Translations under genes and position numbers: made by a program
NCBI GenBank assembly: GCA_039916225.1
Contig: JBDSLU010000004.1
Coordinates: forward strand, 1 to 7,331
Direction of reading: 5' to 3'
DNA length: 7,331 bases
Origin: JBDSLU01 sp039916225
GTDB taxonomy: Bacteria > Acidobacteriota > Vicinamibacteria > Vicinamibacterales > Vicinamibacteraceae
Notes under the pieces: model-generated
Database searches by the model: none
Told to the model about the DNA's origin: nothing
What the model saw: only the letters and a program-made list of their open reading frames with translations
Shown: piece by piece, positions 1 to 5,345 of the stretch
How the letters are laid out: each line of letters opens with the position of its first letter
Position numbering within the stretch: position 1 is the first letter of the stretch

Positions 1-133
1 CGGAACCGCCAGACGTCGCAGAACGCGTAGGCGCTATCGGCACCGGCGTCGTCCTGCATCGTCATGCCTCGACGTCGCCGCGCCGCATCGCTTCATTGAC
101 GTCTTCGACGATGGCCTTGTTGTGTGCTGACAT
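1..133 (-). pseudogene. NTF2/SnoaL-like protein remnant with internal deletion, cut by window start
   Basis: Read on the minus strand, an ATG at 133 opens a 23-residue reading frame ending in NKAIVEDVNEAMRRGDVEA, then TGA (64-62). This looks like the first helix of NTF2-like/SnoaL-like (ketosteroid isomerase fold) proteins, which usually continue with FL and a 'DDVxW' strand. Instead, one frame over and starting at the ATG that overlaps the stop (ATGA, 65-62), the sequence reads MTMQDDAG then DSAYAFCDVWRF, which resembles the late strands of the same fold (family pattern: YxxCDVxRFRDGKI). The middle of the domain, by my recollection of the family roughly 40-60 residues, is absent. The simplest reading is an internal out-of-frame deletion in a once intact gene of about 110-130 codons. 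A good Shine-Dalgarno still precedes the first ATG. Re-initiation at the ATGA could express the C-terminal piece, but neither piece would fold alone. The rest lies beyond position 1. Family assignment is from motif memory and is moderately confident. Confidence 0.55.
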
Positions 134-137
134 GAAT

Positions 138-145
138 GTCCTCCC
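138..145 (-). promoter_or_regulatory. Shine-Dalgarno of the NTF2-like remnant
   Basis: On the minus strand GGGAGGAC lies four bases before the ATG at 133 (GGGAGG to ATG spacing is six). It supports the claim that the 133 ATG was a genuine start. It overlaps the approach to the GTG start of the divergent glycosylase gene, which has no Shine-Dalgarno of its own in this stretch. Confidence 0.6.
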
Positions 146-727
146 GTGAAATGGACGCCCGAGACGCGCCGGCAGGCGTTGCGCCGGACACTGCGCGACG
201 TCATCGCTCCCGATCTCGACGTGCTCTTCTGCGGCATCAACCCCGGCCTCTATTCGGCCGCCACCGGATGCCATTTCGCCCGTCCAGGTAACCGCTTCTG
301 GCCGGCCCTCGCCGCGTCGGGCTTCACGCCGGTCCAACTCCATCCGAGCCAGCGCGTCGAACTGCTCGCCTGCTCGGTCGGCATCACCAACCTTGTCGCC
401 CGCGCGACCGCCGCCGCCGACGAGCTGACCGCCGACGAGATTCGTGCCGGGCGGCCGCGGCTCGAGCGCAAGGTCCGCCGCTACCAGCCGCGCGCCGTCG
501 CCGTCGTCGGCATCGGCGCCTACCGCATCGCGTTCGGACGTCCACGGGCGGCCTTCGGCCGGCAGCCGGATGATCTCGCCGGCGCGCTGGTCTGGGTGCT
601 GCCCAACACGAGCGGCCTGAACGCCCACTACCAGGCTGCCGGCTTTGCCCGCGCCTTTGCCGAGCTGCGCCGCGCCATCGGCGCGCGGCCAGGCACCGCG
701 CGTGCCGGCCGTCCAGCCGGTTTCTGA
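146..727 (+). CDS. mug: G/U mismatch-specific uracil-DNA glycosylase (Mug/TDG family)
   Basis: This protein removes uracil, or thymine and related lesions, from G:U/G:T mispairs by cutting the N-glycosidic bond, the first step of base excision repair in the cytoplasm. The 193-residue product carries the family's motif I, GINPGLYSA at residues 30-38, in which N32 corresponds to the water-positioning Asn of E. coli Mug. Next comes the typical HFARPGNRFWPAL stretch (43-55), SVGITNLVAR (77-86), a VAVVGIGAYRIAFG segment (118-131) and motif II NTSGLNAHY (154-162). E. coli Mug is about 168 residues, so the Arg/Ala/Gly-rich tail after residue 178 is an extension. GTG at 146 is the only upstream start available, because an in-frame stop lies at 128-130. 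No Shine-Dalgarno is visible on this strand, so initiation may be leaderless or weak. The gene diverges from the broken NTF2-like gene and converges on the phosphoesterase gene with a 10-base gap. Confidence 0.92.
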   Translation: MKWTPETRRQALRRTLRDVIAPDLDVLFCGINPGLYSAATGCHFARPGNRFWPALAASGFTPVQLHPSQRVELLACSVGITNLVARATAAADELTADEIRAGRPRLERKVRRYQPRAVAVVGIGAYRIAFGRPRAAFGRQPDDLAGALVWVLPNTSGLNAHYQAAGFARAFAELRRAIGARPGTARAGRPAGF

Positions 728-735
728 CAGGAGGA

Positions 736-760
736 CGTCAGCGCACCGCGGCGTCTGACG
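736..760. terminator. Possible bidirectional hairpin at convergent gene ends
   Basis: CGTCAG (736-741) is an exact reverse complement of CTGACG (755-760). Allowing one bulged T (754), three more pairs (742-744 with 751-753) extend the stem to nine pairs around a six-base loop. It lies just after the plus-strand glycosylase stop and covers the minus-strand phosphoesterase stop. There is no T tract on either side, so a classic intrinsic terminator is not supported. It may simply slow the polymerase or be chance in GC-rich DNA. Confidence 0.25.
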
Positions 761-1715
761 ACGGTGGTGGCGCCGGAGGCGTCACGGCCTGGACACTGCC
801 CGAATCGACCAGCGTCCCCGTCCGCGAGAGCGTCTGGAAGTGCATGGTTTTGTCGGCGATCTCGATGAGCATGTAGGAGCGGTCGGTATCGAAGCCCTTG
901 GCCGTCATCGCCGAGCCGACGCGGATGTTGCCCTCGCGCAGCTTGGCGCCGCCGCCACTGGTGAAGTAGGTGATGCCCTTCTGCGGCTTGAGGCGCTCGT
1001 AGAAGTGCTCGTGCCCCGAGAACACGACGCTGACGCCGTGCTTCAGGAAGAGCGGCTCGAGCACCGTCCGCAGGTCGGCCTCCGAGCCGTGGCGGGCCCC
1101 GGACGAATAGAGCGGGTGATGGAAATAGGCGATCTTCCAGGTGTTCTTCGAGGTGCTCAGCTCCTTCTCGATCCAGTCCTGCTGGGTCTGGTCCATGTAG
1201 TTGCTGTCCAGCGCGAAGAAGCGGACGCCGTCCTTCTCGAAGGTGTAGAACCGCTGGCCGCCCATGTTGAACGGCTTGTAGAACCGCTGGTTCGGATCGT
1301 CGTGGTTGCCGAGCGAGGCATAGAACGGAATCTTGAGATCGAGCAGGACCTTGTACGGCCGCTCGAACTTCTTGATGAAGTCCTGCGGCCGCTCGCCGCC
1401 GTAGATGTTGTCGCCGAGCATCAGCACGAACTCGAACGGGAACACCGTGCGCGACTCGTTGAGCCGCTCGCCGACTTCGTACTGCGCCGAGCCGCCGGTG
1501 CCGGTGTCGCCGATGACGGCGAAGCGCACCGACTTCCCGGCTTTCGGGGCGATGGTCGCGGCGGCCGCGTTCGGGCCGACCTTGGCCGTCGCCCTGGCCG
1601 CGGCCTGGGCGGCAAGCGTCGACGACGAGGACGTCAGCGGCGCGGCGCCGCCGAGCAGCAGCGCCAGCAGGAAGGCCGGGATCGAGGCGGAGCGGGGCAG
1701 GGATGCGGTCTTCAT
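738..1715 (-). CDS. Exported calcineurin-like metallophosphoesterase (purple acid phosphatase-like)
   Basis: This is a predicted exported hydrolase of phosphate esters that uses a two-metal centre (PF00149 fold, closest in style to tartrate-resistant/purple acid phosphatases). The 325-residue product begins with MKTASLPRSASIPAFLLALL, a Sec-type signal peptide ending somewhere near residues 33-40 and followed by a low-complexity Ala/Thr linker to about 60. The metal-binding motifs appear in order: GDTG (D70), GDNIY (D102, Y105), GNHD (136-139, N137/H138), FHHP (H199/H200) and GHEH (234-237). All metal-ligand positions expected for the family are therefore present and it should be active. The C-terminus is Pro/Ser-rich (312-320). 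The ATG at 1715 is 7 bases after the stop of the upstream gene, and no clear Shine-Dalgarno separates them, so translation is probably coupled. The substrate is unknown. The pairing with a small exported protein suggests a periplasmic or surface role. Confidence 0.9.
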   Translation of the reverse strand: MKTASLPRSASIPAFLLALLLGGAAPLTSSSSTLAAQAAARATAKVGPNAAAATIAPKAGKSVRFAVIGDTGTGGSAQYEVGERLNESRTVFPFEFVLMLGDNIYGGERPQDFIKKFERPYKVLLDLKIPFYASLGNHDDPNQRFYKPFNMGGQRFYTFEKDGVRFFALDSNYMDQTQQDWIEKELSTSKNTWKIAYFHHPLYSSGARHGSEADLRTVLEPLFLKHGVSVVFSGHEHFYERLKPQKGITYFTSGGGAKLREGNIRVGSAMTAKGFDTDRSYMLIEIADKTMHFQTLSRTGTLVDSGSVQAVTPPAPPPSSDAAVR

Positions 1716-1722
1716 CGCCGGG

Positions 1723-2304
1723 TCAGCTCGGGATGGTCGGAACGATGTTCCGGGCGACGTCGACCACGATGTTTGCGGTCACGTCGCGGAGGACGATGTG
1801 GTAGCCAACGATCCGGTACTCGAGCTCGGGCGGCAGGTCGGGCAGCTTCGACAGCAGCCGGGCCGGGAAGGTGGCGAGCGGCAGTTCGGTCGGATAGGTC
1901 ATGTTCACCGCGACCTTCATATTGGCCGGCAATTCGTGGATCAGCGCCTTGCGATCCGCCGCCGGGCGCTGCTGGAAGTCCTTGCGCACTTCGCGCTCGA
2001 GGACCCGGCGGAACGCGGCGCCGAAGACGTCGCCTTCCTTGGCCGCCGGACGCAGGCTCTTGATCATCGCCCCGAGCGCGGCCCCGCGGCCCGTGACCTG
2101 GGCTGGATCGTTGGTCTGGGTGAGCTTCGGGACCTTCGATTCAGCGTCGTTGTGGACCTTGACGTAGCCCGCCACGCGTTCCTTGAAGCCCAGCACCGCC
2201 GTGCCGATGGGATTGGCCGGCGCCGCCTGAGGCGCGGGCGCGGAAGGCCCTGACATCACCACAGGGACCAGTAGAATGGCGAGAGTAAGTGCGACGGGCG
2301 TCAT
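1723..2304 (-). CDS. Small exported protein of unknown function, first gene of phosphoesterase operon
   Basis: The 193-residue product starts with a signal peptide (MTPVALTLAILLVPVVMSG, likely cut near residues 22-28), so it is probably periplasmic. I do not recognise a named domain. The middle (about 35-130) is mostly charged and helical in character. The C-terminal third contains LPDLPPELEYRIVGYHIVL and then a 'D-V-x-A-N-I-V-V-D-V' segment. From memory this resembles the end of conserved hypothetical proteins in Acidobacteriota and some Proteobacteria (pattern LPxELEYRxVGxxLxLxDxxAxxIVD), which suggests a shared small beta-rich domain. The ATG at 2304 is well supported by GGAGG (plus-strand positions 2311-2315) six bases upstream. 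It is the promoter-proximal gene, and the phosphoesterase follows 7 bases after its stop. A chaperone, inhibitor or substrate-presenting role for the phosphoesterase is possible but is inference only. Confidence 0.8.
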   Translation of the reverse strand: MTPVALTLAILLVPVVMSGPSAPAPQAAPANPIGTAVLGFKERVAGYVKVHNDAESKVPKLTQTNDPAQVTGRGAALGAMIKSLRPAAKEGDVFGAAFRRVLEREVRKDFQQRPAADRKALIHELPANMKVAVNMTYPTELPLATFPARLLSKLPDLPPELEYRIVGYHIVLRDVTANIVVDVARNIVPTIPS

Positions 2305-2337
2305 ATCGGGCCTCCGCCTGTGCTGTTATCAAGCATC

Positions 2338-2358
2338 GTGCCGCGGGCTGTGCGGCAC
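2338..2358. promoter_or_regulatory. Perfect 7-bp inverted repeat upstream of the phosphoesterase operon
   Basis: GTGCCGC (2338-2344) and GCGGCAC (2352-2358) are exact reverse complements separated by seven bases. The repeat lies about 34 bases upstream of the minus-strand start at 2304, in the divergent gap. It could be an operator or a leader-RNA hairpin for the exported-protein/phosphoesterase operon. No convincing -35/-10 pair could be placed with confidence next to it on either strand. Confidence 0.35.
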
Positions 2359-2384
2359 CCGCATTGCAACTCGCCCCAACCGGC

Positions 2385-2522
2385 ATGGCCGTCGCTCCCA
2401 GACGTGTAGCGAACCGCGTCACGCCCGTTCGGATCGACGTCCCGAACGCGATCCTCGCCGATCTTGCCGTCCGGCTTGATCGCACTTGCCTGGCCGACGA
2501 AGTCAGCGCCAGCGCATCGTAG
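2385..2522 (+). pseudogene. Epoxide hydrolase N-terminal fragment
   Basis: An open stretch from ATG 2385 to TAG 2520-2522 encodes 45 residues, the second half of which reads TPVRIDVPNAILADLAVRL then DRTCLADEV. This closely follows the opening of epoxide hydrolases with the EHN domain (PF06441), whose usual pattern is FRIDVPxAxLDDLRxRLxxTRWPDE. A functional enzyme needs some 380 residues including an alpha/beta-hydrolase core, and nothing of that core follows. After ADEV the frame runs SASAS and stops. The stop overlaps the ribosome binding site of the next gene. I read it as the surviving 5' end of an epoxide hydrolase gene whose remainder was deleted. The real original start may be inside the fragment, since the first dozen residues do not match the family. 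A translated 45-residue peptide cannot be excluded, but no Shine-Dalgarno is evident before 2385. Confidence 0.5.
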
Positions 2523-2528
2523 GAGGTG
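2521..2528 (+). promoter_or_regulatory. Strong Shine-Dalgarno deciding the SRPBCC gene start
   Basis: AGGAGGTG ends five bases before ATG 2534, essentially perfect complementarity to the 16S rRNA tail. It rules out the in-frame ATG 48 bases further upstream (2486) as the main start. Confidence 0.85.
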
Positions 2529-2533
2529 CCCCG

Positions 2534-2965
2534 ATGGCGTCCATCCGCAAAGAGATCATGATTGACGCCGGCGTCGAGCCGGCCTGGGACGCGCTCCGGC
2601 GCGTCGGCGAGGCGCACACGCTGTTCGCGCCGGTGCTCTCGGACGCCGCGCTTCACGGCGATGTGCGCACCGTGACGTTCGCCAACGGCATGGTGGTCCG
2701 CGAGCGCATCCTCGACGTCGACGAGGCGCACCGGCGCATCGCCTATGCGGCGCTCGAGCCGCAGGGCATGACCTTCCACCACGCCTCGATGCAGCTCGAC
2801 ATCGCCGGGCCGGGCCGTTGCGTCTTCATCTGGATCACCGACTTCATGCCCGCCGAGGCGGCGTCAGGTCTGCAACCGCTCATCGATCAGGGTGCCGAGG
2901 CGCTCAAGCGCAACATCGAAACGGCCGGGGTCGCGCCGCGCGCCAGCGCAGCACGCCAGACCTGA
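2534..2965 (+). CDS. SRPBCC (START/polyketide-cyclase-like) family protein
   Basis: The 143-residue protein has the small hydrophobic-ligand-binding helix-grip fold typical of the SRPBCC superfamily. An opening strand SIRKEIMIDA (3-12) leads to the family's 'V-x-x-A-W-D-A-L' helix (15-22). Then come a GDVRTVTFANGMVVRERI block (42-59), the usual strand pair with a Gly turn, DVDEAHRRIAYAAL (61-74), and a C-terminal helix (about 107-131, GLQPLIDQGAEALKRNIE) that would close the cavity. No signal peptide or membrane segment is present, so it is cytoplasmic. Length matches single-domain members. Such proteins bind or occasionally transform lipids, aromatic compounds or polyketides, and the ligand here cannot be read from sequence. 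The start is fixed by the Shine-Dalgarno at 2521-2528. The gene stands alone, flanked on both sides by fragments of other genes, and is divergent from the phosphoesterase operon. Confidence 0.88.
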   Translation: MASIRKEIMIDAGVEPAWDALRRVGEAHTLFAPVLSDAALHGDVRTVTFANGMVVRERILDVDEAHRRIAYAALEPQGMTFHHASMQLDIAGPGRCVFIWITDFMPAEAASGLQPLIDQGAEALKRNIETAGVAPRASAARQT

Positions 2966-2967
2966 CA

Positions 2968-3045
2968 GGGCCGAGCGGCCTTTATCCGCTCGTTGGCAGC
3001 GTCTATGCCGGCGGCGGCCTCGCCGTCGGCGCCGGCTACCGCCGG
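2968..3045 (+). pseudogene. Fragment resembling an outer-membrane barrel/surface-antigen protein
   Basis: In the frame starting at 2968 the sequence reads GPSGLYP, then GSVYAGGGLAVGAGYR, with no start codon of its own and only two bases after the preceding stop. The glycine-rich G-S-x-Y-x-G-G-G-x-x-x-G-A-G-Y-R pattern is one I associate with early strands of BamA/surface-antigen-like barrel proteins, notably acidobacterial ones. The similarity to that family ends after 3045 and the frame drifts into unlike sequence. It is too short to be a gene and is best read as an internal piece of a lost gene. Assignment is tentative. Confidence 0.35.
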
Positions 3046-3047
3046 TG

Positions 3048-3110
3048 CATGCCTATTTCCGCCGCACCACGGCCGGTTGGCACCTGGTCGGCCTCGAGCG
3101 CCTGCCGTAA
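3048..3110 (+). pseudogene. C-terminal protein fragment, family unknown
   Basis: One frame over from the preceding fragment and immediately after it, the sequence reads H, then AYFRRTTAGWHLVGLERLP, then TAA (3108-3110). Codon third positions are nearly all G or C, as in real genes here, and the aromatic/hydrophobic alternation with a G-W turn looks like a final beta hairpin of a folded protein. It has no start codon or ribosome binding site. It may be the tail of the same gene as the fragment at 2968-3045 after an internal deletion of both sequence and frame, or of a different gene. I do not recognise its family. Confidence 0.35.
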
Positions 3111-3190
3111 GAAAGGGCACCAGCGGGACCCGCTCTTCACCCGACTGCCTGACGACCTGCAGCGAGAAAATGAGGCTGCCACTCTGACCT

Positions 3191-3208
3191 GCGGCGCCGC
3201 GACGCCGC
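3191..3208. other. 6-bp inverted repeat before the histidine kinase gene
   Basis: GCGGCG (3191-3196) and CGCCGC (3203-3208) are exact reverse complements with a six-base loop, ending nine bases before the weak Shine-Dalgarno-like AGGA (3218-3221) of the kinase gene. There is no T tract. It might be a leader hairpin, but such short GC stems are common by chance here. The rest of 3111-3229 shows nothing I can name. Confidence 0.2.
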
Positions 3209-3229
3209 GCCTCGGATAGGATACGCGCG

Positions 3230-5227
3230 GTGACGTCGACGGTGACCCTGGCGGCGCGCTCGCTCGCGTTCTCCAGGCTCGCCAGCCTGCTCGTGGCCAT
3301 CGCCGCACTGACGGCGCTCGCCGGCTGGCTTGGTGGCGAGCCCGCGTGGACGTCGCTCTATCTGCCTGGGCCGACCCTCAAGACCAACGCTGCCGTGTCC
3401 CTGGCGAGCCTGGGCATCGCCAACCTGCTGTTCGTGTCGGGCTGGCGCTGGCTCCGGCCGTTGGCGAGCATCTGTGCGCTGCTGCCCGTCGTCGTCGGCG
3501 GGGCCACCCTCTCGCAGCATCTCGTCGGCTGGGACCTGGGTATCGATCAGCTCATCGCCCACGAGGCGGCCGGCGCACTGGCGACCACCAGCCCGAACCG
3601 GATGGGCCCACCCGCCTCCACAGCCCTCTTGCTGCTCGGCGCCGCACTGCTTTTTCTCGCCAGGCCCTCGGTCCGCGCGCAGAGCGTAGGCCAGCTGCTC
3701 GCGATCGTCACCTGTGCGATCGTGCTGTTGCCGGTCATGGGCTACGCCTACGGCTTCAGCGAGCTCTATTCCGTGGCGCGCTACACGGGCATCGCGATGG
3801 TGACTGCCGTGGCCCTGCTGCTGCTCGGGCTGGCCGTCCAGGCAGGGCGGCCGCAGAGCGGCCTGTCATCGCTGCTGTGCCGCGATGACGAAGTCGGCGT
3901 GCTGTCGCGGCGCCTGCTGTTCGCTGGCGTGGCGCTGCCCTTCGGCATCGGCTGGGCGCTGGCGCGGATGTTCGTGGCGGGCTTCATCGACGCCCCGTTC
4001 GCGCTGTCGGCGATCGTGCTGGCGTTGACCGTGTTGCTGGCTACATTGATCTGGCGTACCGGGGCGCGGCTGGCGGTCTCGACCGACGCGCGATCGACCA
4101 GCGAGCGGGCGCTGACCGAGAGCGAGCGCTCCCTGCGCGAAGCCGATCACCAGAAGTCCGAGTTCCTGGCGACGCTGTCGCACGAGCTGCGCAACCCGCT
4201 GGCGCCGATCCGCTTCGCCATCGAGCTGCTCGACGGACCGGCGCCGGTCGCGGCGCGGGCCCGGCACACGATCGTCCGCCAGGTGCAGCACCTGACCCGG
4301 CTCGTCGACGATCTGCTCGATCTCACGCGCGTGACCAGCAACAAGCTGGAGCTGCACATCCGCGCCTGCGAGCTGCGGCCGCTGGTGCAGGACGCGGTCG
4401 ACGCGGTGGCGAGCGAGGTCGCCCGGGGCCGGCACCGCCTCGACGTCGCTCTGCCGGCGCCCGCGATCTGGCTGCAGGCCGATCCGGATCGCGTCGTCCA
4501 GATGCTGGTCAACCTGCTGACCAACGCCTGCCGGTACAGCGATCCCGGCGGCCTCATCACGATTGCCGCGCATGCCCATCACGGTGCCGTCGTCATCGCG
4601 GTTCGCGACGCCGGGCGCGGTCTGGATCCGGACGACCTCGAGCGCGTCTTCGATCGCTTCGTCCAGGTCGGCGAGTCGCGGCAAGGCGGGCTCGGGGTCG
4701 GCCTGGCCATCGTCAGGGCGCTGGCCGCGCTGCACGGCGGGACCGCCGAAGCCCACAGCGAAGGCCGCGGTCGCGGCGCCGAGTTCCGCCTCCGGCTGCC
4801 GTGCGCGGTCGGACCCCCTCCGGCTGCGCCGCCGGCCCCTCTGCCGCCGGTAGCCTCACGCCGCATCCTGGTCGTGGACGACAACCGCGACGCCGCCGAC
4901 ATGCTCGGCGGCCTGCTGGCGGCGGGCGGGCACCACGTGGCGGTTGCCTATGGCGGCATCGACGCGCTGCGGCTGGCCACCGAGTTCGACCCGGAGGTCG
5001 GCCTGATCGACGTGGGTATGCCCGACGTGGACGGCTATCACGTGGCGGCGCGGCTGCGCAGTCGCGCAGACGGGAACGTGTTCCTGGTGGCGATCACCGG
5101 CTGGGGCCAGGATGCAGATCGCCGTCGCGCCCTCGCGTCCGGCTTCGATGCGCACTTGACCAAGCCAGCCGAGCCCGTGGCCCTGGCGGCGCTGCTGGCG
5201 GCCCGCTTCTCGCGCACCGGCGTCTGA
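3230..5227 (+). CDS. Hybrid sensor histidine kinase/response regulator, multi-pass membrane sensor
   Basis: The protein senses an unknown signal through its membrane part, autophosphorylates on His and passes phosphate to its own receiver. The 665 residues contain about eight hydrophobic helices (near 15-34, 51-71, 77-93, 127-145, 153-175, 186-206, 227-251, 255-275). A short coiled linker (285-309) follows, then a HisKA domain with EFLATLSHELRNPLAPIR (H318 is the phosphorylated residue). The HATPase_c domain has N-box NLLTNA (428-433), G1 DAGRGL (460-465), F-box RFVQ (476-479) and G2 GGLGVGL (486-492). A Pro/Ala linker (525-541) leads to a receiver domain (about 545-660) with D550/D551, phospho-acceptor D594, T623 and K645. 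All catalytic residues are present. There is no DNA-binding output, so a separate partner must relay the signal. I cannot match the sensor region to a named domain. Start GTG 3230 has AGGA nearby, and GTG 3242 is an alternative. The P450 gene follows on the same strand. Confidence 0.93.
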   Translation: MTSTVTLAARSLAFSRLASLLVAIAALTALAGWLGGEPAWTSLYLPGPTLKTNAAVSLASLGIANLLFVSGWRWLRPLASICALLPVVVGGATLSQHLVGWDLGIDQLIAHEAAGALATTSPNRMGPPASTALLLLGAALLFLARPSVRAQSVGQLLAIVTCAIVLLPVMGYAYGFSELYSVARYTGIAMVTAVALLLLGLAVQAGRPQSGLSSLLCRDDEVGVLSRRLLFAGVALPFGIGWALARMFVAGFIDAPFALSAIVLALTVLLATLIWRTGARLAVSTDARSTSERALTESERSLREADHQKSEFLATLSHELRNPLAPIRFAIELLDGPAPVAARARHTIVRQVQHLTRLVDDLLDLTRVTSNKLELHIRACELRPLVQDAVDAVASEVARGRHRLDVALPAPAIWLQADPDRVVQMLVNLLTNACRYSDPGGLITIAAHAHHGAVVIAVRDAGRGLDPDDLERVFDRFVQVGESRQGGLGVGLAIVRALAALHGGTAEAHSEGRGRGAEFRLRLPCAVGPPPAAPPAPLPPVASRRILVVDDNRDAADMLGGLLAAGGHHVAVAYGGIDALRLATEFDPEVGLIDVGMPDVDGYHVAARLRSRADGNVFLVAITGWGQDADRRRALASGFDAHLTKPAEPVALAALLAARFSRTGV

Positions 5228-5238
5228 GGCCCGAGTAG

Positions 5239-5255
5239 CCGGCCAGCCAGGCCGG
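5239..5255. terminator. Weak hairpin after the histidine kinase gene
   Basis: CCGGCC (5239-5244) and GGCCGG (5250-5255) pair perfectly across a five-base loop, 12 bases past the kinase stop, with a possible G-U closing pair. No T run follows, so this is at best a pause site or a Rho-assisted end. If it does terminate, it would separate the kinase from the P450 unit. Confidence 0.25.
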
Positions 5256-5345
5256 TCACGAGCAACACGCACGCATCCGCGGCACGCATCAATGCCTCGC
5301 CGACTTGACCCGCCCCGCGCGGGAGAGGACGATGGCCGCGTACGA

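Noticed and set aside
840..2063. 407-codon plus-strand open frame opposite the phosphoesterase operon
   Set aside because: It has no recognisable motif and is low in complexity, while the minus strand carries complete metallophosphoesterase motifs and a signal peptide.
1405..2253. 282-codon plus-strand open frame across both exported-protein genes
   Set aside because: Shadow frame spanning two real minus-strand genes, without family features.
2486..2533. Upstream in-frame ATG extending the SRPBCC protein by 16 residues
   Set aside because: The perfect Shine-Dalgarno at 2521-2528 points to ATG 2534, and the extension does not resemble the family.
2305..2533. Search for sigma70-type promoters in the divergent gap
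   Set aside because: TTGCAA- and TATCAA-like words occur, but none pair at 16-18 base spacing, so no promoter is called.
2887..3300. 137-codon minus-strand frame across the region before the kinase gene
   Set aside because: It overlaps the ends of two real plus-strand genes, has no ribosome binding site I can see and resembles no family.
3866..4756. 296-codon minus-strand open frame opposite the kinase core
   Set aside because: It is Gln/Arg/Asp-rich and antisense to intact HisKA and HATPase domains.
5321..5334. GGGAGAGG close to an ATG at 5332, as a possible P450 start signal
   Set aside because: ATG 5332 is out of frame with the P450 and opens only a short Arg-rich frame. The spacing is also too short.
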